A DNA stretch of 64,000 nt from Burkholderiaceae bacterium (GTDB lineage: Bacteria; Pseudomonadota; Gammaproteobacteria; Burkholderiales; Burkholderiaceae_C): positions 1 to 64,000 of the forward strand of contig SCRU01000173.1 in assembly GCA_004323695.1 (NCBI GenBank). The letters run 5' to 3'. A program made the translations under genes and the position numbers. Within the stretch, counting starts at the first letter, position 1, and every line of letters begins with the position of its first letter. Positions 1 through 9,755 of this stretch are shown here, piece after piece. Below the pieces are notes generated by a model that was given only the letters and a program-made list of their open reading frames with translations, was not told the origin of the DNA and ran no database searches.

Positions 1-290
1 TGGCTGTTGGTCCACGGGAAGTCTTGCCGCGTCGACGACACCACGTACTTCGGCTTGGCCTCCAGCCTGACCGCCCACTCGCGCATCGCCGGCGGCGCCT
101 CCGTGTCGCCGCGCGCGACCGCCGGCCAGGAGCTCTCCATCATCTCGTAGGTGACCCGGCCCCACAGCATCGCCCCACTCTTGTCCATGAGGCGGGTGAA
201 GAAGGCGTGTGTTTCGTCGTCGGCAATGCCCTCCCGGTGGTCGAGGCAACCGTCGAGGGTGACGTTGATGCTGAAGGTCAAGAGCCCCAT
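1..290 (-). CDS. dihydrofolate reductase (RibD C-terminal) family protein, truncated by the left window edge
   Basis: My translation of the minus strand from the ATG at 288-290: MGLLTFSINVTLDGCLDHREGIADDETHAFFTRLMDKSGAMLWGRVTYEMMESSWPAVARG...; matches the DHFR/RibD family pattern. Not in the ORF track because it runs off the edge. Confidence 0.8.
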   Translation of the reverse strand, partial: MGLLTFSINVTLDGCLDHREGIADDETHAFFTRLMDKSGAMLWGRVTYEMMESSWPAVARGDTEAPPAMREWAVRLEAKPKYVVSSTRQDFPWTNS

Positions 291-511
291 GGTGCGAATC
301 TACTCCGAGTTGGGCAGACCGCTGGGCGGGCAGTTGTCGGCGAACACCCATCCACGTTGGTGACGATGGACGCGCCGGTGACGCAGATTCCATTTCGGCA
401 CGGCTCCAACCGAGCCCACGATCGACGCCGGATATACGACTGCAGGCGCTTCCCAAAAAGCCAAAACTATCGATCAGTTTTTTGCCGTTGGGAGGAGTCC
501 ATATACGACCT

Positions 512-1267
512 GTTAGGGCGCATTGGCGCACGATCTTCGCATCTAGCTTGGCGACTGGGGCACCACAGGTTCAGAGAGATCTCGGAACTCAGGCACATAC
601 AGATGAATGGTGCTAAGTAGCTCGTGGGCAATCTGCCGCATACAGGCGAGCTCAGGACGGCCGGCGAGCGCGGACTCCACTCTCCCATCGCTGAATATCC
701 ACCCGAGTGAGTTCTCCCGCGAGAGTGCCATATAGCCTTCTTCAAGACCTGGGTCAACGTGCGCCCCTCCGTCGGTGTCAGCGACATTCAGAACCAACTC
801 GCGTCGACAAAAGGTTCGCTTCTTGTTGTCCTTCAGAACCGGTTCATTCCACCAGTCTACAAACGGCGTGGGACGCAACGGCAGCGGCCCTCCACCGGCC
901 GCTATCAGCGGGAGGTAACTGGCTCCTGTGGATGACACACGCATCATGACCAGATTGCACTCGGTCATCAGATTCCGTGGATTCAGAGGTCCCGCAGAAT
1001 CAAGAAACTTTCCGGTCCTGTATCCGAGCTGATCCAGCAAAGATCGAGAGTCGCCGTGCTGGTGCAAAAGGACCCGAAGGCTCAGGGATATGTGCTTCCC
1101 AACCGCTTCTAATCCATTGTCGTATGACTGGCACGAATGTCTTAAGAGCTGGAGCTGTTCCCGAAGCTCCTTCTTCAAATCGTCCTTGGAGCGTTGCACC
1201 CTTTGTGTCTTTGCCATTTTGTTTTCGCTTTCAGCGTGACACTGCACTAGATACCGTGCGCCCTAAC
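512..1267 (-). mobile_element. putative integron gene cassette (core site GTTAGGGCGCA to inverse core TGCGCCCTAAC on the minus strand)
   Basis: Perfect 11-bp inverted repeat at 512-522 and 1257-1267 tightly bounding one ORF, next to an intI remnant transcribed divergently. Confidence 0.55.
543..1247 (-). CDS. hypothetical protein, probable cassette-encoded (start at 1247 or the internal MAKTQ)
   Basis: 234-aa ORF on the minus strand, visibly lower GC than flanks; no family recognised. Confidence 0.6.
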   Translation of the reverse strand: MQCHAESENKMAKTQRVQRSKDDLKKELREQLQLLRHSCQSYDNGLEAVGKHISLSLRVLLHQHGDSRSLLDQLGYRTGKFLDSAGPLNPRNLMTECNLVMMRVSSTGASYLPLIAAGGGPLPLRPTPFVDWWNEPVLKDNKKRTFCRRELVLNVADTDGGAHVDPGLEEGYMALSRENSLGWIFSDGRVESALAGRPELACMRQIAHELLSTIHLYVPEFRDLSEPVVPQSPS

Positions 1268-1382
1268 TAGAAACAGACGCCGGCCATCTTACCGGGACCA
1301 GTCGGGTAAGACAATCCGTGCTCGGCGCAACCACAGGAAACCCCGATCCCGGCATCGATTAGCCAAACCTAAAATCCGGCGG

Positions 1383-1844
1383 ATGGAGCCGCACGCCACG
1401 CCGTCGCCCGCCGACCCTGCACCCCCGCCGCCGAAGCTGTTGGAGCGCATGCGCACGCACCTGCGTACGCGGCATTACAGCCTCCGCACCGAGACGGCTT
1501 GCCTCGACTGGGCGCGGCGCTTCATTCAGTTTCACGGCAAGCGGCACCCGCAGGACATGGGCGCGGCGCAAGTGGAGGCGTTCCTGAGCCATCTGGCGGT
1601 GGACCGGCAGGTGGCCGCTTCGACGCAGAACCAGGCCAAGGCGGCGCACGTGGCGCAGATCGACAAGCCGGTCACGCCACACGTGCTGAGCCATTCGTTT
1701 GCCACGCATCTGCTCCGATCGGGTTATGACATCCGAACCGTGCAGGAGCTGCTGGGGCATGCCGACATGAAAACGACGATGATCTACACCCATGTCATGA
1801 ACAAGGGCGGGCGCGGGGTGCTCAGTCCGCTGGACGCGCTGTGA
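1383..1844 (+). pseudogene. intI: internally deleted integron integrase (IntI-type tyrosine recombinase) remnant
   Basis: N-terminal [58 protein letters not shown] joined directly to C-terminal [60 protein letters not shown]; 153 aa against roughly 320-340 aa for intact IntI. Confidence 0.88.
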
Positions 1845-3163
1845 ACGCCACGACTGCCAATACGCCAACGCCAACGCCAACTCAGGGCCACGCGCCGCTG
1901 GCCGAGCGGTTGCGCCCGCGCGGCCTGGGCGAAGTCGTGGGCCAGCAGCATCTGCTGGGCGAGGGCATGGCGCTGCGCATCGCGTTCGAGTCGGGCCAGC
2001 CGCACAGCTGCATCCTGTGGGGGCCGCCGGGCACGGGCAAGACGACCATTGCGCGGCTGATGGCCGATGCGTTCGACGCCCAGTTCATCACCATCAGCGC
2101 CGTGCTGGGCGGCGTGAAGGACATCCGCGAGGCGGTGGAGCAGGCGGTCGCCGCACGCGACGGCCTGATGCGCCAGCGCACCATCGTGTTCGTCGACGAG
2201 GTGCACCGCTTCAACAAGAGCCAGCAGGACGCGTTCCTGCCGCATGTGGAAAGCGGCCTGTTCACCTTCATCGGCGCGACCACCGAGAACCCGTCGTTCG
2301 AGGTGAACTCGGCACTGCTGTCGCGCGCGACGGTGTACGTGCTGCAGCCGCTGTCGGAACAGGATCTCAAGCAAATAGTGGCCAAAGCCCTTGCCCTTGA
2401 AGAGATTTCAGCTATTGAAGATGTAGCAATTGAGCACCTGGTGGCTTATGCCGACGGCGACGCACGGCGCCTGCTCAACACGCTGGAAACGCTGGCGGTG
2501 GCGGCCGCGCGGGAGCAGTCCGGCGAGATCACCGACGCCTGGATGATGAAGGTGCTGGGGCAGCAGCTGCGCCGCTACGACAAGGGCGGCGAGCAGTTCT
2601 ACGACACCATCAGCGCGCTGCACAAGTCGGTGCGCGGCTCGGACCCCGATGCGGCGCTGTACTGGTTCGTGCGCATGCTCGACGGCGGCGCCGACCCGCG
2701 CTACCTGGCGCGCCGGCTGCTGCGCATGGCCAGCGAAGACATTGGCCTGGCGGACCCGCGCGCGCTGCGCCTGGCGCTCGATGCGGCCGAGGTGTACGAG
2801 CGGCTCGGCAGCCCCGAGGGCGAGCTGGCGCTGGCCGAGTGCGTGGTTTATCTGGCGATGGCGCCGAAGTCGAATGCGGTCTATAAGGCTTTCAACGAGG
2901 CGAAGGCGTTTGTCGCAGGCGGCGGCACGCGCGCGGTGCCGCTGCACCTGCGCAATGCGCCGACCCGGCTGATGAAGGATCTCGACTACGGCCGCGGCTA
3001 CCGCTACGCGCACGACGAGGAGGGCGCGTTTGCGGCCGGCGCGCGCTACTGGCCCGACGATATCGAGGCGCCGACGTTCTACCGGCCGGTCGAGCGCGGG
3101 CTGGAAATCCGGATCGCGCAGCGGCTGCGCGAGCTCAGGGAGCTCAACAATAAGTCGGACTGA
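1841..3163 (+). CDS. rarA: replication-associated recombination protein A (AAA+ ATPase)
   Basis: Walker [52 protein letters not shown] start overlaps the intI remnant stop. Confidence 0.93.
   Translation: MNATTANTPTPTPTQGHAPLAERLRPRGLGEVVGQQHLLGEGMALRIAFESGQPHSCILWGPPGTGKTTIARLMADAFDAQFITISAVLGGVKDIREAVEQAVAARDGLMRQRTIVFVDEVHRFNKSQQDAFLPHVESGLFTFIGATTENPSFEVNSALLSRATVYVLQPLSEQDLKQIVAKALALEEISAIEDVAIEHLVAYADGDARRLLNTLETLAVAAAREQSGEITDAWMMKVLGQQLRRYDKGGEQFYDTISALHKSVRGSDPDAALYWFVRMLDGGADPRYLARRLLRMASEDIGLADPRALRLALDAAEVYERLGSPEGELALAECVVYLAMAPKSNAVYKAFNEAKAFVAGGGTRAVPLHLRNAPTRLMKDLDYGRGYRYAHDEEGAFAAGARYWPDDIEAPTFYRPVERGLEIRIAQRLRELRELNNKSD
2374..2436 (+). repeat. degenerate AT-rich repeat copy inside rarA
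   Basis: GCCAAAGCCCTTGCCCTTGAAGAGATTTCAGCTATTGAAGATGTAGCAATTGAG, composition distinct from surrounding GC-rich codons. Confidence 0.4.
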
Positions 3164-3265
3164 TCGCAGCCCAAACCCGCTGATGGCCCGCGATCTTTCG
3201 AGGGTAAACCCGAGGAAATCGGCCTCTTGGCGCGTGGCGGCCTTGGCTACAATCTCGCCACCCCG

Positions 3266-3297
3266 AACCCGCCACAGGTTGCACAGTGGCGGGTTTT
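3266..3297 (+). terminator. Rho-independent terminator
   Basis: AACCCGCCAC aggttgcaca GTGGCGGGTTTTT: perfect stem followed by a T tract. Confidence 0.8.
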
Positions 3298-3406
3298 TGC
3301 TAGGTGATCAAAAAGGCTTACAAGGTCACACTGTTGGACGGCCCGCGCCGTGGGTTCCAGCGGCGGTCAGCTAGCACATCAGCCGGTTACAAAACGGAGA
3401 ATTTTT

Positions 3407-4339
3407 ATGGATATCCTGCTTCAGCAGATCATCAACGGTCTGGTGCTGGGCAGCATGTATGCCCTGATCGCCCTGGGCTATACCATGGTGTATGGCATCG
3501 TCAACCTGATCAACTTCGCCCATGGCGACGTGCTGATGGTGGGGGCGCTGACCAGCTGGTCCATCATCATTCTCATGCAGAAATCGATGGCCGGCACGCC
3601 GGGCTGGCTGATCCTGCTGATCGCGACCGTCATCGCCTGCGTCGTGTGCGGCGTGCTCAATTACGTGATCGAGAAGCTGGCGTACCGGCCGCTGCGCAAC
3701 GCCCCGAAGCTGGCGCCGCTGATCACCGCGGTCGGCATGTCGCTGCTGCTGGAGGTGCTGGCCCAGATCATCTGGAAGCCCGACTACAAGCCGTATCCCA
3801 CGCTGTTGCCGTCCCAGCCGTTCAACCTCCCCGGCGGCGCGGTGATCACGCCGACCCAGGTCATGGTGCTGGGCGTGACCGTGATTTCGCTGGCCGCCCT
3901 GATGTGGCTCGTGAATTACACCCGCCTTGGCCGGGCCATGCGCGCCACGGCCGAGAATCCGGCGGTGGCGGCGCTGATGGGTGTGAAGCCGGACAACGTG
4001 ATTTCGGCCACCTTCATCATCGGCGCGGTGCTCGCCGCCATTGCCGGCGTGATGTATGCGTCGAACTACGGCACGGCACAGAACATGATGGGTTTCCTGC
4101 CGGGTCTCAAGGCCTTCACGGCGGCGGTTTTCGGCGGCATCGGCAATCTGGCGGGCGCCGTGGTCGGCGGCATTCTGCTGGGACTGATCGAATCCCTCGG
4201 CGCGGGTTACCTCAGTCCCCTGACGGGCGGCTTTCTGGGCAGCAACTATGTCGACATCCTCGCCTTCATCGTGCTCATCTGCATCCTGACGCTGCGTCCG
4301 TCGGGTCTGCTGGGTGAACGGGTGGCGGATCGGGCCTGA
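3407..4339 (+). CDS. livH: branched-chain amino acid ABC transporter permease
   Basis: MDILLQQIINGLVLGSMYALIALGYTMVYGIVNLINFAHGDVLMVG, typical LivH; first of four co-directional liv genes. Confidence 0.93.
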   Translation: MDILLQQIINGLVLGSMYALIALGYTMVYGIVNLINFAHGDVLMVGALTSWSIIILMQKSMAGTPGWLILLIATVIACVVCGVLNYVIEKLAYRPLRNAPKLAPLITAVGMSLLLEVLAQIIWKPDYKPYPTLLPSQPFNLPGGAVITPTQVMVLGVTVISLAALMWLVNYTRLGRAMRATAENPAVAALMGVKPDNVISATFIIGAVLAAIAGVMYASNYGTAQNMMGFLPGLKAFTAAVFGGIGNLAGAVVGGILLGLIESLGAGYLSPLTGGFLGSNYVDILAFIVLICILTLRPSGLLGERVADRA

Positions 4340-4360
4340 TCGCGGGAACGGAGTCTGGAA

Positions 4361-5443
<1,083 letters not shown>

Positions 5444-5452
5444 GGGGGCGCC

Positions 5453-6238
5453 ATGACAGACACGAATACGGATTTCGTCCTGAACGTTGCGGGGGTCTCC
5501 AAGCGTTTCGGCGGCTTGCAGGCCTTGAGTGATGTGGGCATCCAGATCCGGCGCGGCCAGGTGTACGGCCTGATCGGCCCGAACGGCGCCGGCAAGACGA
5601 CGTTTTTCAATGTGCTGACGGGCCTGTATGCGCCCGACAGCGGAACCTTCGAGCTGGCCGGGAAGCCCTACAAGCCGACCGCCGTGCACCTGGTCGCGAA
5701 GGCCGGCATCGCGCGCACCTTCCAGAACATCCGCCTGTTCGCCGACATGACCGCGCTCGAGAACGTGATGGTCGGACGCCACGTGCGCACCGGCTCGGGC
5801 GTGATCGGCGCGATTTTCCGCGGCCCCGGCTTCAGGGCCGAGGAGGCCGCGATTGCGAAACGCGCGCAGGAACTGCTCGAGTACGTGGGCATCGGCAAAT
5901 TCGCCGACTACAAGGCCCGCACGCTCAGCTATGGCGACCAGCGCCGGCTGGAGATTGCACGCGCCCTGGCGACGGACCCGCAGCTGATCGCGCTGGACGA
6001 ACCCGCCGCCGGCATGAACGCCACCGAAAAAGTCCTGCTGCGCGAGTTGATCGACCGGATCCGCAAGGACGATCGCACCATCCTGCTGATCGAACACGAC
6101 GTCAAGCTGGTCATGGGGCTGTGCGATCGCGTCACCGTGCTGGACTATGGCAAGCAGATTGCCGAAGGGACACCTGCCACCGTGCAGAAGAACGAAAAAG
6201 TGATCGAGGCCTACCTGGGCACCGGGGGAGGGCACTGA
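5453..6238 (+). CDS. livG: branched-chain amino acid ABC transporter ATP-binding protein
   Basis: GPNGAGKTTFFNVLTGLY, LSYGDQRRLEIARALATDPQLIALDEPAAGMN. Confidence 0.93.
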   Translation: MTDTNTDFVLNVAGVSKRFGGLQALSDVGIQIRRGQVYGLIGPNGAGKTTFFNVLTGLYAPDSGTFELAGKPYKPTAVHLVAKAGIARTFQNIRLFADMTALENVMVGRHVRTGSGVIGAIFRGPGFRAEEAAIAKRAQELLEYVGIGKFADYKARTLSYGDQRRLEIARALATDPQLIALDEPAAGMNATEKVLLRELIDRIRKDDRTILLIEHDVKLVMGLCDRVTVLDYGKQIAEGTPATVQKNEKVIEAYLGTGGGH

Positions 6239-6239
6239 C

Positions 6240-6968
6240 ATGGCCAGCAGCAACGCACAGATATTACTCAAGGTCAGCGGCCTGAAGGTCGCGTATGGCG
6301 GCATCCAGGCCGTCAAGGGCGTGGATTTCGAGGTCCGTGAAGGAGAACTGGTCTCGCTGATCGGCTCCAATGGCGCGGGCAAGACCACCACCATGAAGGC
6401 CATCACCGGCAGCCTGGCCCTCGCCGATGGCGACATCGAGTACATGGGCCGCAGCATCAGGGGCCAGGGCCCCTGGGACCTGGTGCAGCAGGGCCTGGCC
6501 ATGGTGCCCGAGGGCCGCGGCGTGTTCGCGCGCATGACGATCACGGAAAACCTGCTGATGGGCGCCTACGTGCGCAGCGACAAGGCGGAGATCGCGGCGG
6601 ACATCGAGAAGATGTTCACCATCTTCCCGCGGCTGCGGGAACGCAAGGACCAGCTGGCCGGCACCATGTCGGGCGGCGAACAGCAGATGCTGGCCATGGG
6701 CCGTGCGCTGATGAGCCGACCGAAGGTGCTGCTGATGGACGAACCGTCCATGGGCCTCTCGCCCATCATGGTGGACAAGATCTTCGAGGTGGTCAGTGAT
6801 GTGTACGCGCAGGGCGTGACCATCCTGCTGGTCGAGCAAAATGCCAGCCGGGCTCTGGCCATCGCGAACCGCGGCTACGTCATGGAGTCCGGCATCATCA
6901 CGATCACGGGCGACGCCAAGGAGATGTTGAGCGACCCGAAGGTTCGCGCCGCCTATCTGGGCGAGTGA
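6240..6968 (+). CDS. livF: branched-chain amino acid ABC transporter ATP-binding protein
   Basis: GSNGAGKTTTMKAITG, MSGGEQQMLAMGRALMSRPKVLLMDEPSMGLSP. Confidence 0.93.
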   Translation: MASSNAQILLKVSGLKVAYGGIQAVKGVDFEVREGELVSLIGSNGAGKTTTMKAITGSLALADGDIEYMGRSIRGQGPWDLVQQGLAMVPEGRGVFARMTITENLLMGAYVRSDKAEIAADIEKMFTIFPRLRERKDQLAGTMSGGEQQMLAMGRALMSRPKVLLMDEPSMGLSPIMVDKIFEVVSDVYAQGVTILLVEQNASRALAIANRGYVMESGIITITGDAKEMLSDPKVRAAYLGE

Positions 6969-6989
6969 CGATGAAGCCGGGGCGCGGCG

Positions 6990-8030
6990 TCAGGCCGGGG
7001 CGTCGGCCGGCGCCTTGTCGGCCTCGGTCGTGAACGCGTCGGCGTAGAACTCATCGGCCGACAGGCCGGCCAGCCGCGCGTAGTCGGCGCGTGCCGAATC
7101 CACCACCACGGGCGCCCCGCAGGCATACACCTGGTGACCCGAGAGGTCGGGGAAATCTTCCAGCACGGCGCGGTGCACGAAGCCGGTGCGCCCGCTCCAT
7201 GCATCCTCGGGCAACGCGTCGGAAACCACCGGCACATAGGTCAGGGCGGGCATTTCGGCCAGGCGCGCCCGGACCCATTCGTCCATGTACAAATCCGCCG
7301 GGCGGCGACCGCCCCAGTAGAGTGTCGCGGGGCGCGTGCTGCCCTTGAATTGCAGTTGCTCGATGACGGCCTTGATCGGCGCGAATCCCGTGCCCGAGGC
7401 CAGCAGGATGACCGGCTTGTCCGAGTCCTCGCGCAGGAAGAAGCTGCCGTACGGTCCCTCGATGCGCAGGATTTCCCTTTCCTTCATGGCATGGAAGACG
7501 TGGTCGGTGAACCTGCCGCCCGGCATGTGACGGATGTGCAGTTCGATGCCGGGTCCGTTGTGCGGCGCGTTGCCCATCGAGTAGCTGCGCCGCACCCCGC
7601 CCTGCAGGATGAATTCGATGTACTGGCCCGCGTGGTAGCGGAACGTGTCGTTCGCCGGCAGCTGCAGCCTGACCAGCATGACGTCGTGCGATTTTTTTTC
7701 GAGCGCCAGCACGCGCGTCGGCATTTTCCGGATCGGAAAGGCGCTCTCGTCGGTGACCTGGCGCGACTCCAGCACGACATCGCTGTGCGGCACGCCGCAG
7801 CAGGTCAGGATGAAGCCGTTGGCCTCTTCCTCCGCGGACAGCGCCTTGCCCTGGTGCGGGCCGTGCACCACCGTGCCTTCCAGCTTGCGGCACTTGCAGG
7901 AACCGCAGGCCCCGTCCTTGCAGCCGTACGGCAATCCGACCCCGGCGCGAATGCCGGCCGCCAGGATGGCTTCGCCGGGTTCCGCCGGAAAACCGCGGCC
8001 GCTCGGCAGCACGGAAATATGCAGGCTCAT
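6990..8030 (-). CDS. 2Fe-2S ferredoxin / NAD(P)H oxidoreductase (CDP-6-deoxy-delta-3,4-glucoseen reductase-like)
   Basis: PYGCKDGACGSCKCRKLEG...LTCC plant-type 2Fe-2S; RRSYSMGNAPH and GTGFAPIKAVIEQL FNR domains; start at MSLHISVLPSG. Confidence 0.88.
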   Translation of the reverse strand: MSLHISVLPSGRGFPAEPGEAILAAGIRAGVGLPYGCKDGACGSCKCRKLEGTVVHGPHQGKALSAEEEANGFILTCCGVPHSDVVLESRQVTDESAFPIRKMPTRVLALEKKSHDVMLVRLQLPANDTFRYHAGQYIEFILQGGVRRSYSMGNAPHNGPGIELHIRHMPGGRFTDHVFHAMKEREILRIEGPYGSFFLREDSDKPVILLASGTGFAPIKAVIEQLQFKGSTRPATLYWGGRRPADLYMDEWVRARLAEMPALTYVPVVSDALPEDAWSGRTGFVHRAVLEDFPDLSGHQVYACGAPVVVDSARADYARLAGLSADEFYADAFTTEADKAPADAPA

Positions 8031-8132
8031 CTTTCGGTATCCTCGGGGGCAACTTTTCTCTGTGAAGCGCTGATTTTGCCCGCAAACCAATCCCCCCTCG
8101 GCGCGTTGCCCGCGCGCTTTCGCCGCGAGCGC

Positions 8133-9002
8133 ATGCTGATCGTGGGCTGTGGCGATATCGGCCTGCGCGTGGCCCGCGCCACGGCGGGCCGGCTGCGGCT
8201 GCTGGCGCTGACCTCTTCGCCCCAGCGCGTCCGTGCACTGCGCGCTGCGGGCGTGACGCCCCTGCTGGGCAACCTGGACGTGCCGGCCAGTCTGCGCCGG
8301 CTCGCCGGCATCGCCACGCGCGTCGTGTATCTGGCGCCGCCGCCGGGCGAGGGTTGGGGCGACCCGAGAATCCGCGCGCTGACCCGGGCGCTGCGTTTGC
8401 GCCGTGCGCCGGTCTCGTTCGTGTACGGCTCGACGAGCGGCGTGTACGGCGACTGCCACGGGGCGCTGGTGGCCGAGAGCCGGCCGGCCAGTCCGCGCAC
8501 GCCCCGCGCCAGCAAACGTGTGTCGGCCGAACAGGCGGTGCGGTTCCTGGGACGCGGCGGCGGGCCTGCGGGTCCGGTGCGCGCCAGCATCCTGCGCATT
8601 CCGGGCATTTACGCACCGGATCGCGAGGGCGGCACGCCGCGCGCGCGCCTGGAGCGGCGCACGCCGGTACTGCGGGCGCAGGACGACGTCTATACCAACC
8701 ACATTCATGCGGACGACCTGGCGCGCGCCTGCCTGCTGGCCCTGTGGCGCGGCAAACCGCAGCGGGTGTACAACGTGAATGACGACACGCGGCTCAAGAT
8801 GGGCGAGTATTTCGATCTCGCGGCGCAGTTGTACGGACTGCCCCCGCCGCCGCGGGTGGCGCGCGACACCGCGCAGGACCAGCTGCCGCTGATGCTGCTC
8901 AGCTTCATGAGTGAATCGCGGCTGCTGGACAACGCCCGCATGAAGCGCGAACTCGGGCTGGCGCTGCGGTATCCGACCGTCCACGCCGGCTTGCGGGCAT
9001 AA
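8133..9002 (+). CDS. NAD-dependent epimerase/dehydratase family protein
   Basis: MLIVGCGDIGLRVARATAGR, FVYGSTSGVYGDC; start uncertain. Confidence 0.8.
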   Translation: MLIVGCGDIGLRVARATAGRLRLLALTSSPQRVRALRAAGVTPLLGNLDVPASLRRLAGIATRVVYLAPPPGEGWGDPRIRALTRALRLRRAPVSFVYGSTSGVYGDCHGALVAESRPASPRTPRASKRVSAEQAVRFLGRGGGPAGPVRASILRIPGIYAPDREGGTPRARLERRTPVLRAQDDVYTNHIHADDLARACLLALWRGKPQRVYNVNDDTRLKMGEYFDLAAQLYGLPPPPRVARDTAQDQLPLMLLSFMSESRLLDNARMKRELGLALRYPTVHAGLRA

Positions 9003-9056
9003 ACGGGATCGGAACAATTCCGGATCGGCGGGCGGCGTGCCGGTTTCCCCGCCACA

Positions 9057-9731
9057 ATGGCCGCCATGCGCAAACATTTTTCCGAAACGACGAGCCACCA
9101 GCGATTGATCTACGCCGTGGCGGTGGGCGTGGCCACGGCCCTGGTCTCGCTGCCGCTGCCATTGATGTCGCAGGCGCGTGGCCTGCTGGCCTGGTGTCTG
9201 GGCGCGGGCTGCTACCTGGTGCTGGCCTGGTGGCTGGCCGTGGAATTCAACGCCGGCCGCACCCGGGCGCGCGCGCAGGCGCAGGACCAGTCCGGCATGG
9301 TCCTGTTTCTGCTGATGTTGCTGGTGGTTCTGACCAGCGTGGCGGCCATCGTGCTGATGCTGCAGAGCGTGAAGGGCTTGTCCACCGCGCAGCGTACCGG
9401 GCATCTGATTCTGGCCATGACGGCATTGGCGTTCTCGTGGCTGCTGATGCACACCATTTTTGCGTTCCGCTACGCGCACCGTTATTACCAGCAACTGCTG
9501 GAGCCGGGCCCGAACGGGGGCGGGCTGGACTTTCCCGGCAAGCTGGAGCCGGACTATTTCGATTTCATGTATTACGCGTACGTGATCGGCATGACCTCGC
9601 AGGTGTCCGACGTGCAGGTGACCTCGCGCGCCATGCGGCGCCTGACGCTGGTGCACGGGGTGATCTCGTTTGCCTTCAACATGGTGGTGCTGGCACTGAG
9701 CATCAATGTGATCGCGGGTGCCATTCAGTAG
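9057..9731 (+). CDS. DUF1345 domain-containing membrane protein
   Basis: Multi-TM protein with HTIFAFRYAHRYY and LEPDYFDFMYYAYVIGMTSQVSDV characteristic of DUF1345. Confidence 0.85.
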   Translation: MAAMRKHFSETTSHQRLIYAVAVGVATALVSLPLPLMSQARGLLAWCLGAGCYLVLAWWLAVEFNAGRTRARAQAQDQSGMVLFLLMLLVVLTSVAAIVLMLQSVKGLSTAQRTGHLILAMTALAFSWLLMHTIFAFRYAHRYYQQLLEPGPNGGGLDFPGKLEPDYFDFMYYAYVIGMTSQVSDVQVTSRAMRRLTLVHGVISFAFNMVVLALSINVIAGAIQ

Positions 9732-9755
9732 CGGGTTGCGCCGGCGGCATCGGTT

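Noticed and set aside
1383-1844. Interpretation as an active phage-type integrase
   Set aside because: IntI-like termini, large internal deletion and loss of the box II Arg argue for a dead integron integrase rather than an active phage integrase
8031-9656. N-terminal extension of the 6990-9656 minus-strand ORF
   Set aside because: Antisense to the epimerase and DUF1345 genes; the real gene starts at MSLHISVLPSG (8030)
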